Shown piece after piece: positions 11,524 to 21,996 of a DNA stretch of 64,000 nucleotides. A model generated the notes under the pieces. The model was not told the DNA's origin, did not search any database, and worked only from the letters and a program-made list of their open reading frames with translations. Origin of the DNA: Rhynchopus sp. YZ270_cl-10 (lineage: Eukaryota; Euglenozoa; Diplonemea; Diplonemida; Diplonemidae). The translations under genes and the position numbers were made by a program. The stretch lies in NCBI GenBank assembly GCA_964035575.1, contig OZ037841.1, positions 124,001 through 188,000 of the forward strand, read 5' to 3'. The stretch's first letter is position 1; each line of letters opens with the position of its first letter.

Positions 11524-14500
11524 CTAATTCTTTTTATTCCCCTTTTTCCCCTTCCTTCCTCCGCTCTGTCTCCCCTTCTGTCCACCACCGCGACCATTGC
11601 GCCCTCTCTGCACCTCCTGGGGCGAGAGCACATGCTGCGTCGCTTGTGCCACTGCGTCGGTGAACACGTTCGACGTGTTGGACCTACCCTGAGCTGCATG
11701 GCGCTGGGGTCCTTTGGGAGCTGGGGAAGGAGCAGGTTGGGCGGAGGAGGTTGCATTGCCACGGCCTGCCGATGAGGAGGAGGAAGAAGTGGAGACTGCA
11801 GGTTGGGCGATGGAGGTTGTAGTGCCACGGCCTGCAGAGGTGGAGGAAGAAGAAGAAGAAGAAGAGGAGGCTTGAGGTTGTCGGCCTATTCCCTCTCGAG
11901 CCGCTCGTGCCTCATTCTCCCTCCTTGTACTCTCCGCTGCAAAGGCCTGCCCCCTACTGCTCCGGTTGTCCGTCAGGGCATGCAACGTCGACTTTGCCTT
12001 GCACTTTTCCTGAACCGACCACTCATGCAAACCCACCACCTTCATCACCTCATACCACTGAGTGAAAGTAGCGGTAGAGAGGGGGAGTGACAACAAGGGT
12101 CTGCCATCCTGTTTCTCTCCCTGACGGTAGTGGAACAGGGAGATCCACTTCGTCACAGAAGAAGGCACCGGCGACCCCATGGTGAGGCACGGGAAAAGAC
12201 CCCCCCTCTCCGTCCGCTCCTCCTCCGTCCACATCCAAGCCTCGCTCTGCGCCCTCAGCAATTCCCTCACCCTCGCTTGCTTCTTCTGGTCAGGGATGCC
12301 TTCCACTGACAGAGAATGCGAGCGATCCGCCCCCTCCATCGCGGTGTCGAGGTCCTCCTCCTGCTCCTGCTCATCATCATCCATCTCCTCCACCTTCACA
12401 CGCACCTCGGTGTCTGCCGCCTCGGCCTGTCGCCCCACCTCCTCCTCCAGCTGATCCCGAGAAGGGGTTCCCCAGCTGACCCTGCCTTCCCGAACGACGA
12501 TGACCGCGCTGGTCTTGCCCCAGGTGTCGCAGTATCCGGCCTCCCCTGCTATCTTCCTAACCGCCTGACGGGCGACCACCGACTCCGGGCAATCACCGTC
12601 CCCCTCCCCGTTCCCACTCCACGGCTGCTGTGTCGCCCAGCAGTACAGGAACTCGCCCGGGCACGGAGAAGCACCTTGAGGACCAAAGAGAGCCATCCAG
12701 TCGCCGACACAGTCAGGTTCGAGTCCTTCAGGGTCGTCGCCCACCGCTCTCCGCACCGCATGGCAGGGGAGGAATAGCCGCCCTTCGCACACCACCCCAA
12801 AGCACCGCCCGTATGCCACCATGCGTTCTGCCTCCAGCTGTCGGGAGAGGTTCACCGCCGTCAACAACAGAGTGGTCGCCTTCTGCTCCGACTCATGCTT
12901 AGCTGCGATGGCGTAATGCCTCTCGCAGCGTTGCCTGTCATACTCCGCCCGGAGCGACTCTCCTGCTTCGGGGTGCCGATCGCAGTCTTCCAAGTACTGC
13001 GCATGCATCTTCTTCGCGTCCTCTGCGAGTTCCCGCTTGTGCCTGGCGGTCAGCTCCTCCACACGATGCCTGTCCGCCGCCTTCGCCTGGTCCAGACGCA
13101 CATTCTGTTCCTCCAGGAAACGACTCAACTCCTGCTGGCGGTCGCCAAAAGTGCCCCGAAGCGCGGCCAAATCCGGTCCCCACGACCGACGATGCTCCCG
13201 CCGTACCTCCAGGGCTTGCTGCCACGCGTCCGACGCACGCTGCAACGCTTCCTTCTTCTCCTGGTCCGCCTTTTGTTGTTGCTGCTTCTGCTGTTTCCGT
13301 TGCTTCTCGTGCTTCTGCTGCTTCTGTTCTGCCTGCTGCCCCTCTTCGCCCGCCATTGGCATGTCTACCTCCTCGACGTCCTCGCCCTCGGGAGCTGGCA
13401 CTGCTGGAGAAGGAGCCCGTTTAGGTGGTGGGTCTCCGCTCCCCTCCGCAGAGGCAGCCTGAGCCGGAACATTCGAGTGCAAAAAAGACAGGGCACTGAA
13501 ATATTCCGCCCTGCCAATTTGCGACAGAGGGCAGTGCTTGGACCCCTGAGCGCAGTGCAGACATGCCAAGCCACCACACGTGTGACAGCAGAAGTGTGCG
13601 TCCGACGCATCGAAGAGCTTGCTGCATTGTTCGCACTGCAGGAAAGTGTTCGACGCCTCCGCCTCCCTCGCTCCCACAAAAGCCATGGGGCGCTCTGACT
13701 GGCACTCCCCCTTACCACCTGTGGCCTCAAAAGACAGGATGTGCTGCTGCAGAGCCGGGTCCATGGTGAGGGGCTCGTAGTGTCCCGGGATACTGCCGGA
13801 TCCATCTGCCGCATCCTGGTCACCCGAGTGGAGGAGAAGGACCACTGCCTTAGGCCGTTTTCTTGGCACCATCAGAGAAGGGCGGGCGAACTCGTTGAGG
13901 ATGACCACAGATACCTCAAGAGCCTCCCCTGCCCCCGCCACTGCAATGGCATCCGCCCACGTACGCTCGTCTCCTCTGTCCCCACTCGTCATCAGCCGCT
14001 GCCAGACCCCAAAATTAGGGACAGCCGCACTCGACAGATCAGCGCGGCCCTGGACCTTCTTCACTGCCGCCTGGCGCAGACCCTCCACCGTCAAATCCGT
14101 GCGCCCGGTGGCGAAGAGCAAAGCCTCAAAAGCACAGTCCCCCGCCACAAACGACCAAGTCACCTTCGAGGCTCCCAGCTTGGCCGCCTGCTCCGTCGCC
14201 CGAGGCCTCTGCGCTGCCGGGCACTCACGCAAAAACTCCCACTCACGCACCACATCGAGACCAGGCCCTTCCGGAATCACGGTGGCCGAATCGAACCTCC
14301 CGGTCCGCTTCCTCGGTGGCTCCACGTGGTCCGGCTTCACGTCCCTCTTGCGCTTCCCCTGCTGCTCCTCCGTTCGGTCTGCAGGACGACTCATATCGTC
14401 GTCAGGGTTCGCATCGTCACAGAGAGGTTCCACGGCCCCTGCACTGCGGCGTCCAAACCGGTCCATGTCCTCTGCAGACGGTGCCACATCTACCTCCACA

Positions 14501-17500
14501 CACGGCTCCCGCTTCAGGGTGGCAATCCCTACACACATAGCACCCCGCTCCAGAAAGGAAGATGCGACCTTTTTCTGGTACGCCACCGCAATGCTCTCCC
14601 GGATGCGCAACTCTGCCGACCCTGTCAGGTGCGACGTCTGTCCCGTCGTCAGGCCTCCAAGCTGCGCAATCAAGAGGTTCGCCTCGTCGCCTGCACCCCC
14701 GAAGGCTTCAAACACAATAGGGGAGAACTTGGTATTGATCTTGTTCAAATCCCGCTCGTGCTTCTCCCGTTTGACCTGGCCCTGGTTCTTCGCCGACCAG
14801 CCCACAAACTTCGAGGCCCCTGTTCTGTAGGAAGGCAAGGTGGGGCACACGTGGGTGATGTCCAAACAACGAGGTCCATTTTCCGCCACTCCTACTGGGA
14901 GGTAGACGTCGCCTGGCCGCTTCTTCGACTCCAACTCCACTCGCACGGTCTCCTCCAAAGCAGGGTCCAAGCCCGCCCCTTGAGCAGCTCGGTACACCGA
15001 ATCCCGCAAGGCGTTGTGGCGGGCGACGCGGTGTTTGGAGTAGGGGCAGCCAAAGGTGTGGTCGCCAAAGGAGTCCATGACAACCCTTTTCTGCCCCCCC
15101 TGACATGCCGAGCAAGTCGTTCCCTCCGCATGGATGGCCACCCCTAGTCGGAAACGGGTCACAACCGCAAAATCCGCTGAAGACATCTGGTTCCTTGCTG
15201 AGGGTGTCGCCGTGAGGTACGTCCCGGAAAGCGGCAGGAGAAGGGACTTCATCCGTGCTCGGTCTCGCATGCAGAGCTGTTGCATCAACTTGTCTGCCTG
15301 GGCGTCAATCACCGCAGATGACAGACTCTGCTGCTCCAGGATCTTCTTCGGCTGGGCCCTGTCCACGTGAAACGCCACCGGTACCCTGGAGTTGTACTCC
15401 TCAGCCGCGCTGTTCCATCTCTCCTCATCCCAGGTGAAGGCCGGGTCCAAGGCCTGCGACAGTTGCAGGTTCCCTGACTGAGAGGCGAGGGACGCAGCTG
15501 TCCGATGGTCCACGGTGCGACGGATACCCAGCCCCCCAAGCGCCACAGGAAGCGCCGCCTGCGCCCTTGCCAACTCCGGCAGCGCCCCATCCGGGTCATG
15601 CAGAAGCGCAGCCAGGCACCTGTCGATCAGGTCGTCAAAGGCCGTCAGGTACTCCGCGCACTGTGGGATCCCCCGCATGTAGAACACCATGCGGCAGTAG
15701 CCTTCGCAGTATCTCAGTACGTAGAAGGCTGCCTGGGAGTCCCCGAGGTCCACAAGGGCTTCCAGGTTGCGGCGGGAATCGTCCACCTTCTGGGCCATGT
15801 ACTCCTCGCAGAAAGCCGCAGACCCAATGGGGATGCCCAAGAAGTCGAACCCATCCACATCCAACAGCCGGAACCCGCCTTCACCCATGGCGTCCTGTCC
15901 ACCCTCGTTCAACGTGAACCCCACGGCCTCGAGATCCTCCTTGGAGACGCCACCAGTGGAGATGAGCTCACACTTGTTCGCGTTCACCTCCAACCCCAGT
16001 TCGGAGCTACGAGTGCACAGAACCTGGTACGCCTCAAAAACCGCCTTAGGGGACCCCCGCAGAGAGCCGTCATCGAGGTACCACAAAGTCCCATCCAGGC
16101 CTGGGTGCCCCTTCAGCTCTAGCGCCATCTGGTGGATGGTCAGGGAGAAGAGAAGCGGGCCCAAGGGATCTCCTTGTTGAGCTCCGCGCTGTGACCTTAT
16201 GGTATCTCCACCATAAAACAGGCTGGAGGGCTCCAGGTAACACCATCGCACCCATGGGGCCAGCTCGGGGAGGTTGGCGTCGACCGCTCTTAGCATCGAC
16301 AGGCGGTCTACGCAGTTGAACGCGTTACGGTAGTCAATTTTCAAAATGACTTTACCTTTTCCGCGGTTGCGCACGGCGTACTGCGAGATAACATCAGTCG
16401 CCACTGCCGCCCCCCTTGCCGTTGCCACCCCCACCTGGTTCCCTCGAAGAAGAAGCGTCCTAGCAGGCACCCGCACTCGCGCCGACAGAATCTTTCCCAC
16501 CAGTCTGCGGAGAGTGTCCCCAACCGCAATCGGACGCACGTCCTCCTCCAGGCCCGGCCCCTTTGCAGGCTTCCGGAGAGCCACCAAGTTAGCGCCGGCG
16601 AAGAACTCAGCCACCTCCACTGGAGCATTTCCTCGTGCCAAAGACGTCAACACTGCGGCCAGCGCTGCCAAAGTGCCCTTAGCCCGCCTCTGTAGGCAAA
16701 GTGTACGAAGGTGCGCGCCCGTCACGTTCGAGGGACCCGCCGCCGATGACTTCGGCATGCTCCGCAGGGCCTTCATCACCTCCACCACTGTCACCGGTGG
16801 GACCTCCTGAGGCTGGGGCCAATCCGCCTGCTCCAGGGCCTTGGAGTCGGCAGCGGCTGGGTGCTTCGTCTGAAGCTTTTCCAGCGTCGCCGGTGTCTGT
16901 GGGGCGAGGCCGTCGCTGGTAGCGCAAGACATGGCCTGGCTCGGGAGTCCTGCTCTCGCTTTGGCGATGGTGCGCTTCCGTCTCCCTTCGTCAGTGTCCT
17001 CATCCGACCACCCAGAGGGCCTTGGCTTCCGCTCCTCTACCGTTTGCTCCCACAGGGCGACATACTGGCCAGCCTTCCAAGCCTCCAAGTCCTTCCCCCA
17101 GGTGCTCGTCAAACGTCGCTCCTGGTCCTTGCCCCCTCGTTCTGTCCGTGTCCGGTGCAACACAGTGAAGAACAGTGCAAGGCGCTTCCATGCCACCTCG
17201 TCTTGGTACTCAAGGATGTCCATAAGAACCCTCAGGAAGAGCTCGCTGTACAGCTGCAGGTGTTTGTCTGGGCACCCGCCCTTCAGCTGGATCCTGGTGG
17301 TCCCCATGACTTCAAAGGAGGGGAGGTCATCCTGATCTGTCAGCATTCCTCGACTGGAGGGAGACGGAGCGGTGAAGCCTTCTTCGCCAAAGTGCACCGT
17401 ACAGGTGTTGCAGACCTCCTTGCTCTGCGGCAATAGCATGTCGCACTGATCGTTCGCACAGCGCGACATGCCCAAGTGGCCCAACAGCTCGTCGGGGATG

Positions 17501-20500
17501 TACGCTCCATCCGCCTGGTGGCGACGCATATGCTGCAGCAAGCCCTTACGAGACAGGCCCCCGACCGCATCACTCGAAGACAAAATTCCCGCTCTGCATC
17601 CATCAAAGGGGCAGAACACCCGATCCGCATTGATGTGCCCCAGCTTGGTAGCCAGGGGGGCGGTGGTGGTGGTGTTGGTGGGGATGATGCCATCCAAATG
17701 CGCTGTGTCCAGCACTGCCTGCCGAGCCTCCTTCCTCATCTTCTCTGCCATCCCCTCCTTGGTCTTCCCCACCTCCGGGACAAGCTCCACTGCCTCAAAG
17801 TGAGAGTCACAGAGAGCGATGACGACCGTGGGAAGTTTCGCTTGGAAGCTCTCCGCGTACGACTTGGCGACTCTTTTGCTACCAGGGGTGATGCGCACGA
17901 GGGGGTTCTCTTCCGACGCCTGCACCACCACGATGTTGATGCGGGATGCTGTCGCGGTGAGCTGAAGCCCCAAGTGGTTGAGGTGGGCCTCGCCGGTCAC
18001 ACCATTGGCAAACTCCGTCATGGCCTCCTGCGACCCCAGCACCTGCACCAGGCGGTTCGACACCTCCACTGCTGTGTCATACAGCTGCTTGCGCATTGCC
18101 CTCACGTCCGGCTGCGTGTCGTGGTCCCAGAGGTGTAGTGCCACATAACCACAATCATTTGTGGACACGTTGGGGATGCGTTTAGCTCCAAACTTCGCCA
18201 GAGTCGCGTCCACAGACACCGCTTGCTCTGTATACGCAGGAGCGTTCACGTTTGCGCACCCACCGGTCAACGCAAACGGGGACAAGCTGATCGGGTGCTC
18301 CGGATCCGCAGGGGCAGGGCGCAGGTCCCAGGGCGTCACCGCTCGCCACAACAGCGACAGCAAGACCAGTAGGGACACCACCAGCATGCCAAATGCCATC
18401 CCGATCCTACGAGTCCACCTGCGTGCTGCCACACGGCGCACCTCCAAGAGAAGAACCCAGCCAAGTGGGCGCGCGACGCCGACCAGTGCCACAAAACCCG
18501 CCAAACAACCACCTGCGGACCATGCAACCCACACCCACTCGGCTGCACACACCGACAACTGACCCACCCCCATCACACTGGCCCTCACCAAGCTGGCAGC
18601 CACTCGGATCCCTCCGGTCCATCGGCGCACTCGCTCGCTCGCCCCTTCCAGCCACCGCCATCCTCTCCGAACGCGGCACAGTCCCCGCAGCACACCCACC
18701 CCCAGCACCTCCGCGTCCCGAAAAAGCGCGCAACCCAAAACATGTGGCGCTGACCTCCCAAGCTCAGACCCCACAAAAACCAGAACCCAGATGGCCACAC
18801 ACTGCAAAGCACCTCTCAACGCATCGGCGACCCTGATCCTGCGGAAAACTGGGTGCGCTGCCGGAGAGGGCGGACGATTGCAGGGCGCCTTGCGCCGACG
18901 GAGCCTGCCCGCCTGTGACTTGGTCCAGTTCAAGGACCGGTGTCCTCGTCGCGTCCTCCTGGTCCTCCTGCCCACTAGCCACAAAATGAGATGACTGAGG
19001 GTAGGGGCGCGTCTGTCCTTCCACAGATCCAGGACCGCGAACGACACAAACACTCCCCACTCAGGTGCCTCGACTACCCAGCAGGGGTCAGGTTGACGCA
19101 AGGAGGTGAAGACCTCCCAGAGGTTGCACCACCAGTCGAACCAAAACTCTATCTGTACACACCCCTTTTGCCACACCCGCATCATCACACAGCCACTCTG
19201 TCCTTCTCGCCCCTCAAGGCTGACCCCGAACACCAGCATACCTCGCTCACCACCCCCTAAGTTGTTGTTGCTGCGTCTGCTGTTGATGTTGGTGCTGCTG
19301 TTGGACCTGCTGTTGGAACTGCTGCTGCAGAAGTCTATGGAACTGCAGTTGAAACTGCTGTTGTGCCTGCTGTTGGAACTGCTGCTGGAACTGCTTTTGG
19401 AGACGCTGTTGGACCTGCTGTTGGAACCGCTGCTGCAGAAGTCTTTGGAACTGCTGTTAAAACTGCTGTTAAGCCTGCTGTTGGAACTGCTGTTGGACCT
19501 GCCGTTAGAGCTGCTGCCGCAGAAGTCCTTGGAACTGCTGATGAAACTGCTGTTGTGCCTGCTGTTGTGCCTGTTGCTGGAACTGCTTTTGGAAACGCTG
19601 TTGGAACTGCTGCTGCAGAAGCCATTGGAACTGCTGTTTAAACTACTGTTGTGCCTGCTGTTGGAACTGCTGCTGGAACGGCTGTTGGAAACGCTGCTGC
19701 AGAAGTCTTTGGAACTGCTGTTGAAACTGCTGCTAAGCCTGCTGTTGGACCTGCTGTTGGAGCTGCTGCTGCCGAAGTCTTTGGAACTGCAGTTGAAACT
19801 GCTGTTGTGCCTGCTGTTGGAACTGCTGCTGGAACTGCTTTTGGAGACGCTGTTGGACCTGCTGTTGGAACCGCTGCTGCAGAAGTCTTTGGAACTGCTG
19901 TTAAAACTGCTGTTAAGCCTGCTGTTGGAACTGCTGTTGGACCTGCCGTTAGAGCTGCTGCCGCAGAAGTCCTTGGAACTGCTGATGAAACTGCTGTTGT
20001 GCCTGTTGCTGGAACTGCTTTTGGAAACGCTGTTGGAACTGCTGCTGCAGAAGCCATTGGAACTGCTGTTTAAACTGCTGTTGTGCCTGCTGTTGGAACT
20101 GCTGCTGGAACTGCTTTTGGAAACGCTGTTGGAACTGCTGCTGGAACTGCTGTTGGAGACGCTGCTGGACCCGCCGTTGGAGCTGCTGCCGCAGAAGCCA
20201 TTGGAACTGCTGTTGAAACTGCTGTTGTGCCTGCTGTTGGACCTGCTGTTGGAGCTGCTGCTGCAGAAGTCTTTGGAACTGCAGTTGAAACTGCTGTTGT
20301 GCCTGCTGTTGGAACTGCTGCTGGAACTGCTTTTGGAAACGCTCTTGCTGCTGCAGAAGCCGTTGGAACTGCTGTTTAAACTGCTGTTGTGCCTGCTGTT
20401 GGACCTGCTGTTGGAACCGCTGCTGCTGAAGCCTTTGGAACTGCTGGTGAAAAAGCTGTAGAGCCTGCTGTTGGAACTGCTGCAGTAAAGGCCTTTGGAA

Positions 20501-21411
20501 CTGCTGCTGCTGCACACCAGGGGTGATACTGGGACCCCACCCAGGACTCCGAAGATTTCGTTTTTGCTGCTATCACAGTTGCAGCCACTGATGTGGTTGG
20601 GCATACATTGCCTCTTTTTGGGGATATCATGGGGGGAAGGGGGGTGTGGGTTGTTATGACAACAGTTCTTTACTTTGTTGCCTCCACACACGTTTTTGTT
20701 GCTGCTATCAAAGCTGCAGCTGCTTGGGTTGTTGGGCTCAAGAGGCCTCTTTTTGGGGTAAAAAAGGGGGGGAATGGGGCTCCTGCCACTGATGAGGAAG
20801 CTGTTGTAGCATAGGAAGCTGCCGCTCCTGCTGTTGGTGCTCCTGCTACTGCTGTTGATGCAGCTTATGTTGTTGCTGCTGTTGCTGCTGTTGCTGCTGT
20901 TGCTGCTGTTGCTGCTGTTGCTGCTGTTGCTGCTCTTGTTGCTACCGTTGTTGTTTCTGCTGCAGTTGCAGCTGGTGTAGCATATGCTGCTGTTGCTGCT
21001 GTTGCTGCTGTTGCTGCTGTTGCTGCTGTTGCTGCTGTTGCTGCTGTTGCTGCTGTTGCTGCTGTTGCTGCTGTTGCTGCTGTTGCTGCTCTTGTTGCTA
21101 CCGTTGTTGTTTCTGCTGCAGTTGCAGCTGGTGTAGCATATGCTGCTGTTGCTGCTGTTGCTGCTGTTGCTGCTGTTGCTGCTGTTGCTGCTGTTGCTGC
21201 TGTTGCTGCTGTTGCTGCTGTTGCTGCTGTTGCTGCTGTTGCTGCTGTTGCTGCTGTTGCTGCTGTTGCTGCTGTTGCTGCTGTTGCTGCTGTTGCTGCT
21301 GTTGCTGCTGTTGCTGCTGTTGCTGCTGCTGTTGGTGTAGCACCTGCTGCTGCTGCTGATGCAGACATGCAGCACCACCCACAACGCCCCCAAAAGGGCC
21401 TTCCTCCTCAT
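11524..21411 (-). CDS. LINE A polyprotein: two OTU proteases, reverse transcriptase, R2-like endonuclease
   Basis: Single frame. The ATG at 21409-21411 (MRRKALLGALWVVLHVCIS) is preferred; the frame stays open upstream to 21597, and residue numbers here count from 21597. Order: hydrophobic leader (63-82); Ser/Asn tract from CAG repeats (to about 770); hydrophobic helices (about 960-1080); OTU1 with D1148-C1149 and H1266; CCHH finger (about 1327-1357); reverse transcriptase (about 1640-1930) with D1755 in KIDYRNAFN, GAQQGDP and YLDDG (D1842, D1843); CCHC finger (C2162, C2165, then H, C, RHN); PD-(D/E)XK endonuclease with D2230 and D2246; OTU2 with GDC2488 and H2606; a C-x2-C RING-like cluster from C2655; a Gln/Glu/Lys coiled coil (about 2745-2900); an acidic stretch; and a Gly/Arg/Lys tail. 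RT plus a C-terminal restriction-like endonuclease is typical of R2/CRE-type LINEs, which insert by target-primed reverse transcription. OTU domains are known in some LINEs; two in one protein is unusual. Confidence 0.9.
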   Translation of the reverse strand: MRRKALLGALWVVLHVCISSSSRCYTNSSSNSSNSSNSSNSSNSSNSSNSSNSSNSSNSSNSSNSSNSSNSSNSSNSSNSSNSSNSSNSSICYTSCNCSRNNNGSNKSSNSSNSSNSSNSSNSSNSSNSSNSSNSSNSSNSSICYTSCNCSRNNNGSNKSSNSSNSSNSSNSSNSSNSSNNISCINSSSRSTNSRSGSFLCYNSFLISGRSPIPPLFYPKKRPLEPNNPSSCSFDSSNKNVCGGNKVKNCCHNNPHPPSPHDIPKKRQCMPNHISGCNCDSSKNEIFGVLGGVPVSPLVCSSSSSKGLYCSSSNSRLYSFFTSSSKGFSSSGSNSRSNSRHNSSLNSSSNGFCSSKSVSKSSSSSSSNSRHNSSFNCSSKDFCSSSSNSRSNSRHNSSFNSSSNGFCGSSSNGGSSSVSNSSSSSSSNSVSKSSSSSSSNSRHNSSLNSSSNGFCSSSSNSVSKSSSSNRHNSSFISSSKDFCGSSSNGRSNSSSNSRLNSSFNSSSKDFCSSGSNSRSNSVSKSSSSSSSNSRHNSSFNCSSKDFGSSSSNSRSNSRLSSSFNSSSKDFCSSVSNSRSSSSSNSRHNSSLNSSSNGFCSSSSNSVSKSSSSNRHNSRHNSSFISSSKDFCGSSSNGRSNSSSNSRLNSSFNSSSKDFCSSGSNSRSNSVSKSSSSSSSNSRHNSSFNCSSIDFCSSSSNSRSNSSTNINSRRSNNNLGGGERGMLVFGVSLEGREGQSGCVMMRVWQKGCVQIEFWFDWWCNLWEVFTSLRQPDPCWVVEAPEWGVFVSFAVLDLWKDRRAPTLSHLILWLVGRRTRRTRRGHRSLNWTKSQAGRLRRRKAPCNRPPSPAAHPVFRRIRVADALRGALQCVAIWVLVFVGSELGRSAPHVLGCALFRDAEVLGVGVLRGLCRVRRGWRWLEGASERVRRWTGGIRVAASLVRASVMGVGQLSVCAAEWVWVAWSAGGCLAGFVALVGVARPLGWVLLLEVRRVAARRWTRRIGMAFGMLVVSLLVLLSLLWRAVTPWDLRPAPADPEHPISLSPFALTGGCANVNAPAYTEQAVSVDATLAKFGAKRIPNVSTNDCGYVALHLWDHDTQPDVRAMRKQLYDTAVEVSNRLVQVLGSQEAMTEFANGVTGEAHLNHLGLQLTATASRINIVVVQASEENPLVRITPGSKRVAKSYAESFQAKLPTVVIALCDSHFEAVELVPEVGKTKEGMAEKMRKEARQAVLDTAHLDGIIPTNTTTTAPLATKLGHINADRVFCPFDGCRAGILSSSDAVGGLSRKGLLQHMRRHQADGAYIPDELLGHLGMSRCANDQCDMLLPQSKEVCNTCTVHFGEEGFTAPSPSSRGMLTDQDDLPSFEVMGTTRIQLKGGCPDKHLQLYSELFLRVLMDILEYQDEVAWKRLALFFTVLHRTRTERGGKDQERRLTSTWGKDLEAWKAGQYVALWEQTVEERKPRPSGWSDEDTDEGRRKRTIAKARAGLPSQAMSCATSDGLAPQTPATLEKLQTKHPAAADSKALEQADWPQPQEVPPVTVVEVMKALRSMPKSSAAGPSNVTGAHLRTLCLQRRAKGTLAALAAVLTSLARGNAPVEVAEFFAGANLVALRKPAKGPGLEEDVRPIAVGDTLRRLVGKILSARVRVPARTLLLRGNQVGVATARGAAVATDVISQYAVRNRGKGKVILKIDYRNAFNCVDRLSMLRAVDANLPELAPWVRWCYLEPSSLFYGGDTIRSQRGAQQGDPLGPLLFSLTIHQMALELKGHPGLDGTLWYLDDGSLRGSPKAVFEAYQVLCTRSSELGLEVNANKCELISTGGVSKEDLEAVGFTLNEGGQDAMGEGGFRLLDVDGFDFLGIPIGSAAFCEEYMAQKVDDSRRNLEALVDLGDSQAAFYVLRYCEGYCRMVFYMRGIPQCAEYLTAFDDLIDRCLAALLHDPDGALPELARAQAALPVALGGLGIRRTVDHRTAASLASQSGNLQLSQALDPAFTWDEERWNSAAEEYNSRVPVAFHVDRAQPKKILEQQSLSSAVIDAQADKLMQQLCMRDRARMKSLLLPLSGTYLTATPSARNQMSSADFAVVTRFRLGVAIHAEGTTCSACQGGQKRVVMDSFGDHTFGCPYSKHRVARHNALRDSVYRAAQGAGLDPALEETVRVELESKKRPGDVYLPVGVAENGPRCLDITHVCPTLPSYRTGASKFVGWSAKNQGQVKREKHERDLNKINTKFSPIVFEAFGGAGDEANLLIAQLGGLTTGQTSHLTGSAELRIRESIAVAYQKKVASSFLERGAMCVGIATLKREPCVEVDVAPSAEDMDRFGRRSAGAVEPLCDDANPDDDMSRPADRTEEQQGKRKRDVKPDHVEPPRKRTGRFDSATVIPEGPGLDVVREWEFLRECPAAQRPRATEQAAKLGASKVTWSFVAGDCAFEALLFATGRTDLTVEGLRQAAVKKVQGRADLSSAAVPNFGVWQRLMTSGDRGDERTWADAIAVAGAGEALEVSVVILNEFARPSLMVPRKRPKAVVLLLHSGDQDAADGSGSIPGHYEPLTMDPALQQHILSFEATGGKGECQSERPMAFVGAREAEASNTFLQCEQCSKLFDASDAHFCCHTCGGLACLHCAQGSKHCPLSQIGRAEYFSALSFLHSNVPAQAASAEGSGDPPPKRAPSPAVPAPEGEDVEEVDMPMAGEEGQQAEQKQQKHEKQRKQQKQQQQKADQEKKEALQRASDAWQQALEVRREHRRSWGPDLAALRGTFGDRQQELSRFLEEQNVRLDQAKAADRHRVEELTARHKRELAEDAKKMHAQYLEDCDRHPEAGESLRAEYDRQRCERHYAIAAKHESEQKATTLLLTAVNLSRQLEAERMVAYGRCFGVVCEGRLFLPCHAVRRAVGDDPEGLEPDCVGDWMALFGPQGASPCPGEFLYCWATQQPWSGNGEGDGDCPESVVARQAVRKIAGEAGYCDTWGKTSAVIVVREGRVSWGTPSRDQLEEEVGRQAEAADTEVRVKVEEMDDDEQEQEEDLDTAMEGADRSHSLSVEGIPDQKKQARVRELLRAQSEAWMWTEEERTERGGLFPCLTMGSPVPSSVTKWISLFHYRQGEKQDGRPLLSLPLSTATFTQWYEVMKVVGLHEWSVQEKCKAKSTLHALTDNRSSRGQAFAAESTRRENEARAAREGIGRQPQASSSSSSSSSTSAGRGTTTSIAQPAVSTSSSSSSAGRGNATSSAQPAPSPAPKGPQRHAAQGRSNTSNVFTDAVAQATQHVLSPQEVQRGRNGRGGGQKGRQSGGRKGKKGNKKN
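20860..21350. repeat. CTG/TTG hexanucleotide tract in LINE A1
   Basis: Long runs of TTGCTG read on the plus strand. They are interrupted by two near-identical spacers at about 20931-20990 and 21085-21140, so a block of about 154 bp has itself been duplicated. On the coding strand it is CAG/CAA and gives Ser/Asn in the used frame, Gln or Ala/Thr in the others. Length differs among A0, A1 and A4, and in A4 this tract also changes frame. Confidence 0.9.
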
Positions 21412-21612
21412 TTTAAAAAAGACTTTAAAAAAGCAAAAACCAAAAAACGAAAACAAAGAAGGACAAGACACACTACGCCTTGCGCTTCGCCGGCCTGCAC
21501 CCTCTACCGTTGCCCAGGGACCGCCCCGTGGAGGCGTACAAGGCTCACAATAAAACAAAGGAAAGGGGGAGGGAGGGAGGGTAAAAAGAAAGGACAAGTG
21601 TGTTGTAATGTG

Positions 21613-21996
21613 TAAAAAAATGGTCCCCTGTAAAAAAATGGTCCCCTGTAAAAAAATGGTCCCCTGTAAAAAAATGGTCCCCTGTAAAAAAATGGTCCCC
21701 TGTAAAAAAATGGTCCCCTGTAAAAAAATGGTCCCCTGTAAAAAAAATGGTCCCCTGTAAAAAAATGGTCCCCTGTAAAAAAATGGTCCCCTGTAAAAAA
21801 ATGGTCCCCTGTAAAAAAATGGTCCCCTGTAAAAAAATGGTCCCCTGTAAAAAAATGGTCCCCTGTAAAAAAATGGTCCCCTGTAAAAAAATGGTCCCCT
21901 GTAAAAAAATGGTCCCCTGTAAAAAAATGGTCCCCTGTAAAAAAATGGTCCCCTGTAAAAAAATGGTCCCCTGTAAAAAAATGGTCCCCTGTAAAC
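21613..21996 (-). repeat. 5' monomer array of LINE A1 (18-bp unit, about 21 copies)
   Basis: Tandem units of AAAAAAATGGTCCCCTGT on the plus strand, at the very 5' end of the element. A0 and A4 carry only about two units at the same position. The position is that of 5' monomers in some other LINEs, where they act as promoter repeats. That role is inferred here, not shown. Confidence 0.85.
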
